From Rachycentron canadum (lineage: Eukaryota > Chordata > Actinopteri > Carangiformes > Rachycentridae): a stretch of 64,000 nucleotides of DNA. How positions within the stretch are numbered: position 1 is the first letter of the stretch; the number at the start of each line of letters is the position of its first letter. Where the stretch lies: positions 25,901,786 through 25,965,785 of the forward strand of contig CM076651.1 of NCBI GenBank assembly GCA_038496675.1, written 5' to 3'. Shown piece after piece: positions 12,604 to 24,265 of the stretch. Below the pieces are notes generated by a model that saw only the letters and a program-made list of their open reading frames with translations, did not search any database and had not been told where the DNA came from. The position numbers were made by a program, and so were the translations under genes.

Positions 12604-12652
12604 TATATTGATATTATATAATATATATTATATAGATAATATATACTTATAT
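12604..12652. repeat. AT-rich imperfect palindromic tract
   Basis: Alternating TATA/ATAT blocks with several self-complementary segments directly abut the 3' end of the dispersed repeat at 12362-12602. It is probably a decayed (TA)n microsatellite seeded at the insertion end. Confidence 0.7.
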
Positions 12653-13075
12653 TAACATCATTTTGAAATCTCTGGTTCAAAGAAAAGCAACTTGAAAAGA
12701 CATGGACAATGTAAGAGAGGACAGAAATGTCTTACTTATTATTACAACTTCAGTCTGATTTTTTTTCATCCCTCATGACTGAGTCCAACAGACGGTCAGA
12801 CAGCCGGGTCGTACACAAGCCAACAGTTCATCGAGATCATCTGAACCACTTTATCCGAAGCTAAAGCTGGAATCCATTAGGGAAAGTCAACCTGTAAACT
12901 GCGATGAATGTTTACAGTGAACGGTTGCCTGAAGGTTGGTCAAACTCTGTTAGCTCTCATTGTTTGAGCAGCGTTGTTAAGGAGAAATCCCACAGGGCGC
13001 TACAGGAGCTTTTAGACTTATTATTACTGAATGGAAAGATAGCCAACTACAAAATAAGATCCTAATGTAACCAAC

Positions 13076-13127
13076 CTTACATTTGCATTTAACCAGACAC
13101 TTTTATCCAAAGCGACTTACAAATGAA
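13076..13127 (-). mobile_element. L2-type 3' end, antisense
   Basis: The sequence CTTTTATCCAAAGCGACTTAC preceded by a CTTACATTTGCATTT-like stretch is the reverse complement of the L2 3' end seen at 7960-8016 and 24765-24806. Only the last 50 bases or so are present, as expected for a severely 5'-truncated insertion or for a non-autonomous element sharing the L2 tail. Confidence 0.7.
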
Positions 13128-13159
13128 TCTTAATCCATCTTCAAACCTGCATTCATTTC

Positions 13160-13460
13160 TTGTTTTTGCCACTTTGGACTGACCTTTTGGGAAACCTCCG
13201 GCAGACATAGAGCAGCATTTCCAAAATATACAGTTGTGTCCTTTTTTCTCGAGCTTCTGGCTTTGTTTTGGTCTTCACCAAGTCCTGAGGGAAACATTTG
13301 CCTCTGCAGCTACTAAGTGAGGCTAGAGTCGTACTGTGTAGGTTTATCTGGGAGAGACGAGAACAGCGAATGGAACTAGAGCAACTGAGTGGGAGCTGAG
13401 TTGGGTTCATCACTATAAGCGACTCCTTTTGCATTAGACAGTCATTTGATCTGTTGCAAA
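13160..13460. repeat. Possible second copy of the 2.2-2.5 kb repeat
   Basis: The right end (about 13395-13455) has GAGTTGGGTTCATCACTATAAGC and a CATTAGACAGTCATTT end that parallel about 2470-2520. Assignment of the left part is uncertain. Confidence 0.35.
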
Positions 13461-14546
13461 GGTGCTGCTTTTAAGCATCAGCCAACAGGTTCCTCTTAGC
13501 GTCAACAAGCTGCTTGACGATCTGGACGGACAGATGGAGCGGTCAGACGGGCCCCTGTGATAATCCAAATACACAGCTAGTCTCTCATTTCAAGAGTGAG
13601 TCCATCACTTCCTCAATCTGTTGTAATGTGTCCTGTGAGTTTGTTTTCTTTCAGAGGTCATTGTCTTTGTGATAACTTTTCTATTAACTGCAAGGACACG
13701 GTGTAACAGCTAAAACAGAGTGTGATTTTTTTTTTTATTCATCAGCCTCTCTAAAAAGAGGCGTCCACATTTGTTTCACCATCGTTCTGTATGAAAGCAG
13801 CATCTGTGTGCTCCCTTCGCCTTCCCAACATCGTCCTCTGAAGATAAAGTCTGACTTCAGTAATTACAGTGATATTTCACTTTGGTTCAGCTTCTTCATT
13901 TCCAGTGTACTTATCTAGCACAACTTCATTTCTATAAAACTGCAACATCGCCTTAATTTTGCATTCAGCAGCAGCAGTAGCAGCACACAGGCTTCCCTCT
14001 CCATGGCTCTCTCTATCAATAATTGAATAAGCAAACATGCTTTGTGAAAACTGATCCGAGAACGCAGGGAAACCAGTCAACCTGCTTTAGCGCACAAACG
14101 ACGGACAGCTTTTTAAAGCCCGTGGTACAGTTCACATGTGGCACCAGTGATGTCTGATTTTAAGTGTCGGCAGTGACCTTCTGTCAGAGCCCTGTTATCT
14201 GGAATCTGTGCCAGCTGGGGAATACAGAGTCTAGTTTCCCAGTCTACATAATTAGCCACAGGCTGACAGCTTTAACCCCGTTAGCCCACTGCCTGTCTTC
14301 TAGCAATGTTGTCTACTTTTACACAGCCTCACATACACATAATTCTGCTGCAGCCCACAGTAAAAAGCTATAAAAATGCCATGTAAAAAAAGTGCAGTGG
14401 GCTGTTCAACATTAACCATTAATATATTACAGGACTTTACTCCCTTCAAATGACCATTAATGCTAACATTACAATTTTTGTCTTACTAATGCTGTCATGG
14501 TTTAAGTGACTTTTTTAAGTGTTTGGACTCTTGCACTTCCACAGAT

Positions 14547-14882
14547 GTGCAATAACATTTTGACCATCAGCCTGCTATTGTGTAGATCCCACTTTTGCTG
14601 CCAAAACAGCCCACAAACCTGTTCCCAGTTCACTGGTTCTCCCTCCTTGGACCACTTCTGGTAGGTCCTGACCACTGCAGCCCAGGAACATCCCACAGAG
14701 CTGCAGTGTTGGAGAAGCTCTGACCAGTCGTCACATCACAGTTTGGTCAAAGTCAAAGTCCCTCACATCCTCACACTTCAACCTTATCAACTTCAGGACT
14801 GAATGATCAGCTGCTGCCTGATATATCCACCACTGACAGGTAACCATGGTAACCAGTCAGCGGTCATAATGTTATGGCTAGT
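14547..14882 (-). mobile_element. Tc1-like transposon, internally deleted
   Basis: The two ends are inverted: GCAATAACATTTTGACCATC at about 14550 and a complementary GGTCATAATGTTATGGCT at about 14862. The minus strand reads CSWAAVVRTYQKWSKEGEPVN (about 14630-14690), which resembles the second helix-turn-helix region of Tc1-like transposases of the fish family whose ends read 'cataacattatgacc'. Downstream of this the catalytic DDE core is absent, so a full element of about 1.3 kb has shrunk to about 335 bp. It is a non-autonomous deletion derivative. Family recognition is from memory of fish elements. Confidence 0.82.
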
Positions 14883-16498
14883 TGCCAGAGCTAATCACAA
14901 AGTCTCGTCGATCGTCATTAATCATCTATCATGACACAGCCATCTTCGCATAAACTCAAATTACTCAAACTCGCGACAGAGACAAAAATGTGTATTTTTA
15001 CAGGAACAGTCCCATTGCTGTACTGTAACCTGTGACAAACATGGTATGACAACAGTTAACAACAGCATTCATGTGCTGCATTCAAATAACATCAGCAGAC
15101 TGGAAATAAAACCTGTTACCCTGACTTTTCCAAGGTGTTTAGAGCTTTTGGACTCACTATAGATAAACAGACTAAATTATTCTTTACATTTTTTTTTTTT
15201 GTGTGTGTTTTATGTTTTTTATCAACTGAAACCAAATGCAAACATTGTACAGCTCTTCAGAAATTAGCTGAATTAATTGCGTTAGTGTTGACTGATCAGT
15301 TTGTTGGTATAGTTGTACTTTTTTTTTTTTTTTTTCACCATGTAGGTTTATTTGAGTGGTGGAAGCTGACATGAAGTGGCTCTCCCACTCTACGCTTCAA
15401 ACAAAATGACTGAATGAATACTAACATTAGGTGTCACCTCAATGAGCATCTGTGCTCAGTTCACCTCTGCTGAGATTCCCCCGCACCTTCACAGACACAC
15501 ACCCTCAACAGCCTCTGGTCCCGTCACTGACATGAAGAATATAGTAAACCTCTTAAACCTACTAAACATTTGGAAATAAGAATACATTTTGTGTTTTTAA
15601 AAGTGCTCTTGTGATCACGAAAGAGCTGCGATGCATTCAGGGACTTTTGATATATGTATATATCTCGCTGTAAGCACGTGTGGAAATAGCCTGTGTGTAC
15701 CCTCCTGGTCACTAATTCAGCTGTGAGACTACAACTTTCACAGTGAGTCCTAAGATTAACACCTGTCTCTGAGACGAGGGAAGTTAATATCAGCCGGAGC
15801 AACGGCCTGACAGTGATTGAATCAAAATCACACATCTCTTGTAGATTGGCAGTTTATTAGCTTGCAAATGAGGCTTTCTGAATTTCTTTTTTGACATGAA
15901 AATGTTGCGTTGAGTGGCAGCATTTCTGTCCTGACACCGTCTCAACATTCTTCCTCCTCTGGTGGTTTTCTAATGGTCCTACTTAAATAAGCCTTTGTGC
16001 TGCTTTATCACACAGTGTTGTGTCTGACAAGAAAGGGCATTTTCTATTGATGTGACTGAACTGCGCCATCACTGCTGATAGAGTTTGTTCATGTGGAGAA
16101 GCACAGTATGGGCGCACAAAAGCATACAAACCAGGCCTCTGCTTCTACAACCGCGATTTCTGACTTTCCGGCCACGTGCCATTAAAATGTGGCAGTTGTT
16201 CTTATTCTGGATACCACCTGAATAAGAACATTTGAATCACGGGGCCTGAGCTGTCCACACTATCCAGTGTGAATCTATGCGGGCGGTCTGAATCACAGAC
16301 AGGATGTCATCACTTTGTTTGGAGGAAACAACATTCTGACACCTTGCAGAGGAGTGGCGGCATGCTGTTGGTCTCTGGAGGGACATTTTCCTGGCAAACA
16401 AGGATACTGTCAAAATGCATGCACGCGCACACACAGATAAACAAGATGGCAGACAACTTGAGCAAGCAGACAACATTTGTAGACAAAACACATCGATT
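14883..16498. other. Non-coding stretch with T runs
   Basis: T11-T12 and T17-type homopolymers lie at about 15189-15200 and 15320-15337. No gene or recognisable transposon is seen. Confidence 0.55.
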
Positions 16499-16534
16499 CA
16501 CACACACACACACACACACAGACACGCACACACA
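16499..16534. repeat. (CA)n microsatellite
   Basis: A CA tract interrupted by GACACG. Four overlapping frames on both strands across 16237-16736 are explained by it. Confidence 0.95.
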
Positions 16535-16949
16535 GTGGATTTAAGTAGGCAAGATTGCAGGGTCCAGGCAGCACTTTCACACCTCCCTGTCTTCCTCGTC
16601 TCTCATTCGTCCCTCTCGTGATGACAGAGCCCAGTGGGAGAGTGGTGTGAAGGGACAGGAGAGGAAGGATGCTGTGAATGTGTGTGTCCACGAGTCTGCA
16701 AAGAATGTGTGTAAATTTGCAAAGAGAGGAACGCAAGGATGATTAAATCTTATTTTATTCTTGTTTTCCATATCCTGCGGTTTCGTGTTTAAAGTTAATT
16801 TCAAGGTTCCCTCTGCTAAAAGCATGGTTTCTTGGTGGTTGGTGGTCGACGAGAGCTTTGGACAAGACAACAGGTCCACCCCCACCATCTGAGCAGTGCT
16901 ACAGTCTCTGGGCAGATCGGAGGCTGCCTCTCAGGACTTGACAAGTGAG

Positions 16950-17060
16950 GCCAGGGTTAGCTAGTTAGCACGCTAGCTTCAGTAGAGGGAAAGACAGGAT
17001 GGAGACAAGAGTTGACATTTCTTTCCACCTCTGGAGAAAACTCAGTCAAGTTTAATGCAT
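16950..17060. repeat. Second copy of TTAGCACGCTA-core repeat
   Basis: CTAGTTAGCACGCTAGCTTCA followed by TTTCTTTCCACCTC parallels 6427-6475. Copies are old and diverged. Confidence 0.45.
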
Positions 17061-19640
17061 TTCCTCTACACTGTTAAGGAAACAGCTGCTGATGCTAATT
17101 CTGGCATGGTAATGCTTGAAAAAAGCTCCTTTAAAGGGAAAGTCTCTATTACATATTTATGCTCGACACTGCACAAAGAGTTAAGAAGTGAAATTAAAGT
17201 CAGTCCGCTTTGAAAGACAATGCCATTAACGGTTTTTATTCATTCTCAGCAGACAATAAAACCCCAATATCTGGTGTGATCAACCTTCACCTTTAAAGCT
17301 GCAGCAGTCCTCTGTGGTACACAGCTTTTTCCCAGGCATCTTGGAGAACTTAGACTCTCTCACTCTCTCTTTTTCTATTATGTAGATATTTTCAAATGAT
17401 GATATAGAATAATATACAGCTAATTAACAATGACGGCTTCCTGTTTGTTCCTTAAAGCGTAGCACTGCCGAGATGGTTTTCTATTGTTCAGTGATGCGAA
17501 TTCAACTACTGAAATTCACAGTAGTGCACTGAAACAAATGACCTGTGAGGAAGGTGCAACAGATAAACTCGCAACGTTGTTTGGGTCTAAGCAAGAAAAG
17601 GCACTGATGTATGTTTTATGAGTCAGCCTTAACAAGTCTGATCAGGTATTGAAGCGTTGTATAATAACTTGTCAATGCAGCTCAGGTCTTGCTTCATTCA
17701 CAGACCATTTTGGGAGGAAATACACTTCTATCTAGTTAATAAAGCTTTGGGTTTGTCTAACTAGTATTAAGGAAAATCAGACTTGCAGAAAAAGTTGAAA
17801 CAAGTTGAGTGAGTCTTATTTTGAAACAGAATAGCTTGAATAGAAAGTAGCTTCACTGGAAGGTATTAATTAATTAGGGGAGACAGTTTGAGGCAGCTTT
17901 ATCTTAAATTTCTGAACCTTCGGTTTTTATAATAAATCTTTTTTTTTTTTTTTTTTTTATAGTTTTACTTCAAAGTCAAAGAGTTTTACACTCCAGGGAT
18001 CTCAACAGTCAGTTTGCTTACACCACTGAAAGACGTGTGTGCTGCTTGTGTGTGTGTTCAAAGATCCCAGTGCACTGAAATATTTGCAGCGTGTGTTTGC
18101 ATCTGCACGTGTTCTTGAGCAGGTATCAGCAGTTTAATGTTTAACACCTGTGCACCAGCGTCACCTCAGAGCCTCTGAGCTGCTCTTTACCTCCGCGAGA
18201 CGCCACTTTCTTCAACAGGCTGAAAATGGAGTTGACTCCAGCTGAGTCCCCACGAGAGTACGCACCATGGGTGTACATTTCAACACTCCACATTAATAAT
18301 AGCCGCACTTTGTATTGAGGGAAACACTTTTTCTGAGGCCCCCTCCCTCTCTGTCTCTCACCCCTCCCTTGGCTGCTCACCGTGGGGGGACATTTCTTTG
18401 AAGCAAAGACGTCGACCTTTACAAATAGAGGTGAACCACTGCCAAGACTCCTGCTCACTGTTTGTGTATCACCATAAGGGAGAGATGCATTTGTGGCACA
18501 AACAGCTCAGGATGCAGATTAAATGGGCTCATGTGCTTGTTTTGTTTTTTCATCATCTTCAATTTTCCAGCCCTCCTTTTTTTTCTGGAGAGTGGTGGAA
18601 GTGGGCAAAAGAAAGTTTGATGACACAGACTCAAACTTTTCATAAAATAAACACCCGACAATGAAAAGCACTCGAGTAGCGCTTGAAATTTATGAAAGGC
18701 CTTTTACAGAGTGTGCAACTGAATAGCTTTGGTAAATAACTGCCTGATACCAAAGCTGCTGCTGAGTGGCAGAGCAACATTGTCAAGGTTCCCAAAGCAT
18801 GTAATTATATAAACAACCTTAACCTTTTCCTCCACAAAACCAAAACTTTCCCAACAAGTCTCAGTGACAAACATCTCAGACATGATGGAGAGAAGATGAA
18901 TTGAGTCTGAGCTTGACACTAACCCAAGATACACATGAGACAAAACTTCCAAAGGCACTGAGACTCTAATGTTTCGGCTTACAAACAAGTCTGAGTCACA
19001 CATACACAGTCATGAAACACAGATATCATTCAGTCTGAGTCACACTTCCCGAGGACAGCATCATCTCCAATAACCTTCGCCAATGAATTCACTTTGAAAT
19101 TACGTCAAAAGTTCTTTTTATTTTCTATTATTTATGCATTTTTGTATGTATTTTTACTTATGTACTTATGGTCACTATAATACAAATAAATAATTATTAT
19201 CTAATTATCTGTCTATCGGTTCAGAGCCCACAGAGGCAGTGGTGCTGTCAAATAAAAACATGGATGTTAATTTTACCTAGTAATTTTAACTACTATTACA
19301 TTTTTGACTCTGAGATCAAAATATATCTTCCAAGAGGTGTTATATATAAAAAAAGCTAGAGAGAAATCAGAGACATGGGTAAATAACTCAAGCGCTTGCC
19401 AATATTATAATCATGGACATTGCTCTTCACAGACCATCTCCAAAACCACGAAAGCCAATTTTCAAGAGAGGCATCATTTTGTTAAATGAGCTCTAATAGT
19501 AAACAACGACTTTCCCCCTGAGAAATTCTTAATTTTGTGAGACACCAAGTTTTATGGCCTTGCTCATTATGACATTTTAATATTTCTGGTGTCTGTGGAA
19601 AATTTGGCCTGATAGTGTTGTCACAATAAAAGTCAGACAG
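17061..19640. other. Non-coding stretch, mostly unassigned
   Basis: It holds a T20 run at 17939-17958 and unique-looking DNA. The 105-codon minus-strand frame at 18141-18458 has no recognisable domain. No RNA gene is seen. Confidence 0.55.
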
Positions 19641-19965
19641 TCACCAACAACATTAGGATTTATCCTCCACGGACCATAAACGTCCTTTATAATGTTAATG
19701 GAAATCCAGCTTTTTTTTTTTTTTCTTTATAGAGATTAATGAAGCAAACAGTCGGTCAAGCGGAAACTGAACTGACAAAGTGCCAGACTACAGGTCAGTG
19801 GGTCACCAGAAACATTAGGAGCCATTCTCCAGGGACCATAAATAAACTGAGTGCTTAGATAAGGTCCCATGTAGTTGTCAAAAAATCATTGCTGTGGACC
19901 AGTCATGTGGAAATGTTGAATGGACAAATTGACGGACCAGTCAGCTGCCAGCGACAGACATCACC
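19635..19965. repeat. Dispersed repeat C, copy 1 (two units)
   Basis: Two successive blocks carry the layout CACCAACAACATTAGGA - TCCACGGACCATAAA (about 19642-19680) and CACCAGAAACATTAGGA - CCAGGGACCATAAAT (about 19803-19845), ending in a GACAGACATCACCATT segment. The same layout, with CCATGG or CAAATTTCATGG variants, occurs at 29440-29760 and 48885-49215. It belongs to a non-coding family I recall as widespread in fish. A T16-like run splits the first unit. Confidence 0.6.
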
Positions 19966-20006
19966 ATTTCCCCCCGTTGGTGGACAAATACATGAAATTC
20001 AGTGAT

Positions 20007-20276
20007 GTAGTTTGTGGCTCAGGGCGTAGAGCAAACTGTCCACTTTTCAGAAGGTTGGTGTTTTGATCCCAGCTCCTCCAGTCCACATGTCGATGCGTCC
20101 TTGGACAAGATACCCAACTCCAAATTGCCTCTAATGGCCCTTCCCTCAGTGTACGAGTGTGGGTATGTGTGGTGGAGAACGCTGAGTGTAAATGGGTAAA
20201 TGTGGTTTGTAGTGTAAAGCACACTGAATGGTTGATAAGACTAGAAAAGCTCTATATGAGAGCAGTCCATTTGGCA
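20007..20276 (+). mobile_element. tRNA-headed SINE
   Basis: The head has a tRNA-like polymerase III promoter: an A-box-like TGGCTCAGGGCGTAGAGC at 20015-20032 and a B-box-like GTTTTGATCCC at 20060-20070. It continues with CCAGTCCACATGTCGATG, CCTTGGACAAGATACCCAAC and a tail region with GCTCTATATGAGAGCAGTCC, an order matching a fish SINE-like repeat I recognise. The B box is altered from the GGTTCGA consensus, so it is probably silent. The frames crossing it on both strands are not genes. Confidence 0.75.
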
Positions 20277-20560
20277 TGAAGGAAATTAAAATGAAGAAAC
20301 TCTCTGCAGCATTTGGCCTGCTCTGATACACATTCAGATGAAATGCAGTGGCAGCACAGGTGTTTTATATGTATGGCATTGAAAGGAGAAAAAATTAATC
20401 AACATAAAAATCAAGATGTTTTTTAACCTTCTCTGATTCTGAATCGATCCAGACATTAAATACATTTTTCTATGGAGTTGTATGTTATGTTAAGTGAAAA
20501 ACAACCACGGCAGCACAGCAAACACCAGTGAGCACACACTTTATTTTGTAATTTATATTG

Positions 20561-20563
<3 letters not shown>

Positions 20564-20592
<29 letters not shown>
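20564..20592. repeat. (TA)n microsatellite
   Basis: About 14 TA units lie just 11 bases before repeat family A copy 1. Confidence 0.95.
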
Positions 20593-20595
<3 letters not shown>

Positions 20596-20602
20596 ACCTC
20601 AG

Positions 20603-20975
20603 GCTGTCTCCAGACCTGGACCTGGACTCTGTCTGTGAAGTGAAGCCAACGCTGAAGAGTCTTCAACCTTCATTCTCTCTAATGACCATCAGGGGGCGAC
20701 TCCACTGGTTGTTAAAGAAGTCAGATTGTATTGAAGTCTATGGGAAAATGTCCCCACTTCTCCCTTGATTTATTAGCTCAGTAAACGTTTTCCTAATCAG
20801 TTTATGGTCTCAGTCTTTTGTTTCAAGTCTTCAATACAACATGATGTTTATTTTTTTAATGATGGTCTATTTAGAGGAAAATAGACCATAAAGCAGGGGA
20901 TGAGTTGGGGGGCGTGGTTACTGTGTGATTGACAGAAGGTACCACCCAATTAGGATAGAGTCCAGAGCAGGTCAG
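20603..20975 (+). repeat. Repeat family A, copy 1
   Basis: First of four copies in this window of one non-coding repeat. I define its + orientation by the core AGGGGGCGACTCCACTGG (about 20690-20708), followed by GAAGTCAGATTGTATTGAAG and CTATGGGAAAATGTCCC. The rest of the unit includes GTAAACGTTTTCCTAAT, a CAATACAACATGATGTT segment and, near the end, GTGTGATTGACAG with CCACCCAATTAGGAT. Compared with copy 4 it lacks the last segment (the GCCATCTTG and GTGACGTCACCCATC part). No open frame is conserved between copies, so it is non-coding. Confidence 0.85.
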
Positions 20976-21063
20976 ATCCCCCCTTAACATATAATACAAA
21001 TTTTACAGATTTCTCCCCATAACTCAGTAGAAATGTTGCCAGTCTGTTGCCCTCTCCCTCAGT

Positions 21064-21135
21064 GTGGTGATATCCAGACAGGAGGCAGAGGAAAGGAGAC
21101 GAGAAGAGAAGAGAGAGAGGAGACAAGCAGCTCAC
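21064..21135. repeat. Purine-rich (GA) tract
   Basis: Low-complexity AGGAGAC/GAGAAG sequence. The frames through it give Arg/Glu-rich translations without meaning. Confidence 0.7.
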
Positions 21136-21475
21136 ATGAAGGATGAGCCCACTTCTCTTTATTTGACCTCTCTTTTTACCTGTGTCAGTCTGAGATGCCT
21201 CACTTTCTTCATCGATGACACACTCATTTCTTTCTCTCACACATTTCCCCCTTTGATCCTCATGCCTAATATTTACACTATTATAAAACTAATCTGGATT
21301 TTAAGTCCAAACCAGTCATTTCTCTTCTCCGTTCTATTCTTCTGAGGACATTTAGTAGCTCTCACATACTCTCTCTCTCTCAGGGGGAGTGAGGGAGAGA
21401 AGATGGTGGGCGCCTCTCCAGGGCGTGCTTTGGATTTGGTTGAACCACCTGGGCTCACAGCAGTTCACAGGAGAC

Positions 21476-21560
21476 AGACAGACACACACACTCACACAGA
21501 CACACACAAAAAGAGGGAGGAACAGACCAGCTGGTGTGTGTGTCTGCGTGTGTGTATGTA

Positions 21561-21593
<33 letters not shown>
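21476..21593. repeat. Facing (CA)n and (TG)n tracts
   Basis: A CA-rich tract at 21480-21509 is followed, after about 25 bases, by a long TG-rich tract at 21535-21593. The two can pair as an imperfect hairpin. Frames here translate the repeat. Confidence 0.9.
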
Positions 21594-21594
<1 letters not shown>

Positions 21595-21703
21595 TTATGA
21601 GATATGCAGAGCTTCTCATGCCATTCCCAGTGGGTTTCCTATCACAACACATTACACACTTTCTACCTCTCACCTCCTCCTAAATCCATCTCTCTTAGAC
21701 TCT

Positions 21704-21772
21704 CACAGACACACACACACATAAATTTTGAACGCACACAAGCACACACACACGCACAGACAAACACACTCC
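21704..21772. repeat. Imperfect (CA)n tract
   Basis: CA dinucleotides broken by AAATTTTGAACG, CGCACAGA and similar interruptions. Confidence 0.85.
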
Positions 21773-22566
21773 ACACTCTGCAGTGTACAGTACTGAACCA
21801 GTGCTGTGCTGGCTAGCTGAGTAACAGTCGGAGACAGAGAGTGTGGTGGGAGGTTTGGATGGTGTCCCAGTGTTTATTGAGGAGAAGGCCAGTGGTGGAG
21901 TGATGCCGAGAGCCTCGGTGGACCCGCTCTGCCTCCCACATGACATCCTCCTAATGTCGGACACGGAATAACAACACTTCTACCTTAATGCAGTGAAAAC
22001 TAAGTTTCAAACAGGCTACCTAAAAGTTTTCCTGAATACATATTGATTTCAGAAAATTGGACCTGAGGTTCGTGATTGAAGTTGGGAGTCATATCATAAT
22101 GATTTTGTCATTTTGTTTCAGTTCTACAAAAGGAAACAGGTTTATGTTACTGAGCTAGAGCTGAGAAGATACAGTGGTTGGGTTTATATCACTTCAGTTA
22201 CACAGTTACACTGCAGATAGATCATATTGGTGTATAGCTTGAGCAATGAGTAAGAAGAAATGTCATTACAGAAACGCCACATACAATAAGCTGGTGGTAA
22301 TATCTGAAAAAGTGTCTGTATTACAGCAGAGAGCAGTGTACATTTTATTATAGCAATATGCCAGTACATATCATCACAACTACAAAATTTAATTAAGGGA
22401 TTCTTATCCAAAGTGTTTATGTTATGCATCTATTAAAATAAAACCCTGGCCAATGTACTGTATCATTATAAGATGTTATTACACCAAACACAAATTTCCC
22501 TACTGTTCAGTAATTTTACAATATCATGACATAAACTGATATTTTTAGAGCCCACCTGACAAGATC

Positions 22567-22633
22567 TTTTTTTTTTTTTTTTTTTATCACAAAACACACA
22601 CACAGACACACACACAGTTTCACACACACACAG
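22567..22633. repeat. T19 run and adjacent (CA)n
   Basis: A homopolymer of T at 22567-22585 is followed closely by CA dinucleotides with GACA and GTTT interruptions. Confidence 0.9.
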
Positions 22634-24265
22634 GAAATGTGTCTATGATCGTGGTTGATGATCACATATAAGTTAGTGATCTTAAACAGGCGGCAGCCAT
22701 CACAGAACATCTGGTACCCGTCACAATAATATTAAATTTGTCAATATTCAGCCGCAACCAGTCTCCCTTCCTCTCACAGAACACCTGAAATGAGCTCTTT
22801 TAATGTTTGTTATGCCCCAGTCCAGGAATGGAAGCACTACATTAAAGTACAAAGAGGTTTCTGCCTCTGTCCCCCTAAAGTCCAATCACTGACTTATCAT
22901 AGAGTAAGATCATTTATTACATTCAAAATTACAACTTCAGGGTGAACCACGGCCAAAACAAATGATAATCTCTTTAGAAAGTGCGTTGGTCTATATACAT
23001 ACACCAGAAAAAAAAAAAAATATATATATATTTCCCATACTCTCACCAGCACTGACAAAATCCACAGGTAACACACAGAACAAAAAAAAGTAGACTATCA
23101 GTTTGGAGGCTGGGGCAGAACTGATGCTGCTGTCAGGTTAGCCTCCAGAGAACGGGGCGACCCGGGCCATTTGAATTACAGGATGTTGTAATGCAGCCAA
23201 CACGTTCCACGCCAGGCCCATGAATCCAGCCAGTCAGGAGGGACCGAGAGGTGGAGCGCTCCTTCTCACACCACACAGTCATACAGAAAAAAAACTGGAC
23301 ATAGATCAGTTATATGGCCAGAGCAGGAACAACCTGTAGCTGCTGGAGGTGGGTGTGGCAGAGGGTCATCAGCACCTGGGCCCATCAGAAACTCACACAC
23401 AGGCTCACTGCTCCTTTTAAAAACTGTGTTGGAGGTCAGATCTGGCTCCCCTCCCTGGGGATCCTGTGTGGATTTAAATAAAACCAAACAGGTTTGTGAC
23501 ACATGACACAGGTTTGTAACATCTGGCTACACAGGATTACTGGTGCAGCGCTGAAAGATGTTTTTTTTTCTTTTTAACTCTAACAAAACAGACAAAATGG
23601 CGAATAGGCATAGTTTGTGTAATGACGTCGTCCGGGTGAAAATTACCTTGTTTGCCTGCTCTTGAACTAAGAGCAGAATTATCAGTACTTATCATTGCAT
23701 TACATACTCAGTATCACTAGATATGATCCTAAATATTAAAGATATTAATTCATATAAAAAAAATAATATTCCAATGCTGCAGAGTTCACTCAGCATGCAG
23801 CTGAGGCCAATCCATCAGCATGGTTGACACTGTAGACATAAAAATAACCTAAGGATTGAACATCAGTAATGTTCCAGTAGTTGAATTACTTATTTCTGGC
23901 TGTCACTGTTAAAGTTAAGTCATCATCAAAACACAAAGACTGGGAGGAAAGTTTTGGATGGTGAAGTTGAAGCAAGGTTCTCAGATATTATAAGATCATC
24001 CGAGACAGAGTTGTGACTGCTCTTTAAATAATAATAAGCATATGTGCTCTAAACACCATCGTTCCACTAAGGTTAAGAAGCATTTCACTGATGCCCCATG
24101 GTAAAATAGTAACTGCATTAATGAGATCAAGGGAATCTGTCAGGCAGCTGAAAGAAAATAGATGGAAAATGAGACACTCACAGTTTAATTTAACAAAGAA
24201 GTACGCCTGGAAAGAAAGCTTTAGGCCCCTGCATCAAAATGTCCAGAATTGTTCATTACCATAAT
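22634..24265. other. Non-coding stretch, nothing assigned
   Basis: Short A13-(TA)n tract at 23009-23031. A GC-richer patch at 23120-23260 and the 78-codon minus-strand frame at 23266-23502 show no recognisable domain. Confidence 0.5.

Noticed and set aside
20014..20070. A tRNA gene suggested by A-box and B-box-like words
   Set aside because: The B box is off consensus and the surrounding sequence continues as a SINE body; no cloverleaf with acceptor stem can be drawn.
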